Part shown: positions 21,909-23,758 of the stretch, piece after piece
Numbering within the stretch: the first letter of the stretch is position 1
Layout of the letters: the number at the start of each line of letters is the position of its first letter
Source of the DNA: an uncultured Clostridia bacterium
GTDB taxonomy: Bacteria > Bacillota > Clostridia > Peptostreptococcales > Anaerovoracaceae
NCBI GenBank assembly: GCA_934256595.1
Contig: CAKQOW010000037.1
Span: 1-23,758 of the forward strand
DNA: 23,758 nt
Direction of reading: 5' to 3'
Made by a program: the position numbers and the translations under genes
Notes under the pieces: model-generated
Databases searched by the model: none
What the model saw: only the letters and a program-made list of their open reading frames with translations
What the model was told of the DNA's origin: nothing

Positions 21909-23757
21909 CGCAAGGCACCTCCGCAACCACTCTTGTTCCCTCTCCTACCGTACTGAATATAGTAAACTTTCCGCCCAGCATCCTAATGCGGTCACCCATA
22001 GACGGTATGCCCATACCAAACTGCTTATCACTGACATGAAAGCCTTTGCCGTTATCCTTTATTTCAAATATGCACCGGCTGCCCTCATATTTAATATCAA
22101 TATCTATCTCCGAGGCATTTCCGTGCTTTACGGCATTGCCGCAGGCCTCCTGCACAACTCTGTAGATATTCAGAGCCGCCGTATCTTCAAATGCCGGCAT
22201 ATCGCCTGCTGCCGAAACCCTGCAGGTGACGCCTTCTATTCTGTTTAATCCCTCTGCCATGGCTTTGAGCGCACATTCAAGTCCCTGCTCAAGTTTGGGA
22301 GGATTAAGGCTGTTTAATACGGCTCTCATTTCCTGTATGGTTTCATCTGCCATATGTATGGCATTGTCTATGATTTCTTCATTTTGCTGTCTGCCTCTTG
22401 CAATTCCCAGTGTCACTTTGAGGGCTGCAAGGGACTGACCCACTCCGTCGTGAAGCTCACGCCGTATTTTGTCTTTTTCCTGCTCCTCTGTCACCGCCAG
22501 CAGTCTTGCCTGTTTGCGCAGAAGCCTGTTTTTTTCATTTATCTGTGTTTCATAGCCTGATTTCTCCATATATTTTTCCCACGAATATATGTCCTCAAAT
22601 TCCGTAATGTTAAGGCCTTTTTCCTCTGCTTCAGGCGATACTCTGATGCCGCCTGCCCGGTCTATAATGCGGAACATAATATACGCTATGCCGAAAACCC
22701 ATATGAAATTTACAAAAACTCCAAGGAACTGTATTCCAAGCTGCTCTATTCTGCTGCCCGCCTCTATAAACTGCTGCTCCATAAAAAGCGGCATAAGCAC
22801 AAGACCTGAAATACCGCCTGCCGCATGAACAGGCACGGCATCAACTGCATCGTCAATCCCAACCCTTATAAGCAGATAGTGAACTATTGCCACAAACACT
22901 CCCGTTATAAATGTAAGAGCCGCGGCTCCTGCCGGACTGCAGTAATACGAGCATGCCGTCACGGCCACAAGGCCTCCGAGAATTCCGTCAAATATGAATA
23001 CAAGATAATTGCCTTTTTTGCCTGCCAGAATATGATATGTCAGCGCTCCCGCCATACCGCAGGCTGCACCAATGGTCATATTGAGCACCATAAGTCCCGC
23101 TCTTGCATTAAGCTCGGGCATACTGCCGCCGTTAAAGCCAAGCCAGCCAAACCAGAGAATAAATACTCCCAGAACCGCAAAAGGTATATTTGACCTTGCA
23201 GGCCCTGTGTCCTTACGTCTGCCGGCAGTAATTATTCCGGCCAGAGCAATGAAACCGCCTGTAAGATGAACCACCGAAGCTCCCGCAAAGTCCATAAATC
23301 CCAGCTTCTCAAGCCAGCCGGAGGTTCCTGTGACCATACTACCCCACGCCCAGTGTCCGAATACAGGGTATATAACTACGGCGCTTACTGCCGCAGCAGC
23401 AAGAAGCGCTGAAAGTCTGCTTCGTTCAGACATGGCGCCGCCGAAAATAGTTATAGAGGCCGCTGCAAACATAGTCTGCATAAACGCATAGCTGTATGCG
23501 GTATCACCTGCGGATTCAAGTCCCGAAAGCCCGATAAAGCCTGTGCCTATCAGTCCGTTAAACGACTCTCCGAACATAAAGCCGAATCCGAATATGCAGT
23601 AAAGCACTGTCACAATCATAAAGGTAAGCAGGTTCTCTATTGCCACCGATATTATATTTTTACTGCGGATAAATCCCACCTCATAGCAGGTAAAGCCTGC
23701 CTGCATAAAGAATATAAAGGCTCCGCACATAAGTATCCACGAAATGCTCATATTCAT
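21877..23757 (-). CDS. Ammonium transporter-histidine kinase fusion sensor
   Basis: A 626-residue fusion of a whole Amt domain (about 1-375) to a NarL-type histidine kinase. The Amt part has about 11 membrane segments and keeps the substrate-path residues: Asp156 (MDFAGA), Trp138, Phe208 and Ser212 (GFNGGS), and the twin histidines His164 (VVHLTGG) and His311 (VPVHAAGG). A linker likely to be a coiled coil (about 388-430) leads to a HisKA_3 helix with phospho-acceptor His436 (RRELHDGVGQSLAALK). The HATPase domain follows, with N-box QEACGNAVKH (536-545), G1 DNGKGF (568-573), GMGIPSMGDR (581-590) and GEGTRV. The pairing suggests that ammonium binding or passage controls kinase activity. Amt-kinase fusions are known, for example Ks-Amt5 of Kuenenia. 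The ATG is one base from the window edge, so its ribosome binding site is unseen. MNMSISWILM looks like a normal Amt start, but a short extension is possible. Confidence 0.92.
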   Translation of the reverse strand: MNMSISWILMCGAFIFFMQAGFTCYEVGFIRSKNIISVAIENLLTFMIVTVLYCIFGFGFMFGESFNGLIGTGFIGLSGLESAGDTAYSYAFMQTMFAAASITIFGGAMSERSRLSALLAAAAVSAVVIYPVFGHWAWGSMVTGTSGWLEKLGFMDFAGASVVHLTGGFIALAGIITAGRRKDTGPARSNIPFAVLGVFILWFGWLGFNGGSMPELNARAGLMVLNMTIGAACGMAGALTYHILAGKKGNYLVFIFDGILGGLVAVTACSYYCSPAGAAALTFITGVFVAIVHYLLIRVGIDDAVDAVPVHAAGGISGLVLMPLFMEQQFIEAGSRIEQLGIQFLGVFVNFIWVFGIAYIMFRIIDRAGGIRVSPEAEEKGLNITEFEDIYSWEKYMEKSGYETQINEKNRLLRKQARLLAVTEEQEKDKIRRELHDGVGQSLAALKVTLGIARGRQQNEEIIDNAIHMADETIQEMRAVLNSLNPPKLEQGLECALKAMAEGLNRIEGVTCRVSAAGDMPAFEDTAALNIYRVVQEACGNAVKHGNASEIDIDIKYEGSRCIFEIKDNGKGFHVSDKQFGMGIPSMGDRIRMLGGKFTIFSTVGEGTRVVAEVPCDEQKNQNISC

Positions 23758-23758
23758 A

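Noticed and set aside
1..23758. tRNA or rRNA genes, CRISPR arrays, insertion sequences, prophage genes
   Set aside because: None was recognised: no cloverleaf with a TTCGA-type arm, no regularly spaced repeats, no transposase or integrase motifs.

Overview
The window looks like a chromosomal segment of an anaerobic low-to-mid-GC Firmicute of class Clostridia. The clues are: an NAD-type glutamate dehydrogenase very like that of Clostridium symbiosum, a butyryl-CoA/4-hydroxybutyrate-type CoA-transferase, an AddA helicase-nuclease, an S-layer-homology (SLH) surface protein, LytR-CpsA-Psr (LCP) wall ligases and a class I cyclic-di-GMP riboswitch. An amino-acid-fermenting, butyrate-forming gut or oral Clostridium relative would fit, but species cannot be told from the sequence alone.

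Layout. Positions 21-4730 (minus) form one compact operon, read from right to left: two LCP ligases, a threonyl-tRNA synthetase without the N-terminal TGS domain, and a small DUF2007-like protein. A 320-bp divergent region separates it from gdhA (5051-6418, plus), which has a near-consensus promoter with a dyad over the -35 box and ends at a strong terminator. Next on the minus strand come a secreted CAP-SLH protein (6561-8336) and addA (8455-11868), with no addB partner visible. Divergent from addA on the plus strand are gpmI and a tightly coupled CoA-transferase (12009-14870), then a separate gene for an XRE-type membrane regulator (15010-15942). The right third is all minus strand: a 1141-residue secreted beta-helix protein (16034-19459) with an elaborate leader, an ammonium transporter amt (19958-21175), a NarL-type response regulator (21264-21908), and an ammonium-transporter/histidine-kinase fusion (21877-23757) that reaches the window edge.

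Two systems stand out. First, the large surface protein is preceded by a TTGACA/TATACT promoter whose 18-bp spacer holds a run of nine G residues, followed by a c-di-GMP-I riboswitch and an intrinsic terminator. This suggests that the gene is switched by slipped-strand phase variation at transcription start and by c-di-GMP at elongation. Second, the Amt-kinase fusion, its overlapping response regulator and the adjacent amt gene look like a self-contained ammonium-sensing two-component system. With gdhA in the same neighbourhood, nitrogen and amino-acid metabolism is a recurrent theme; the LCP, CAP-SLH and beta-helix proteins form a second, cell-envelope theme.
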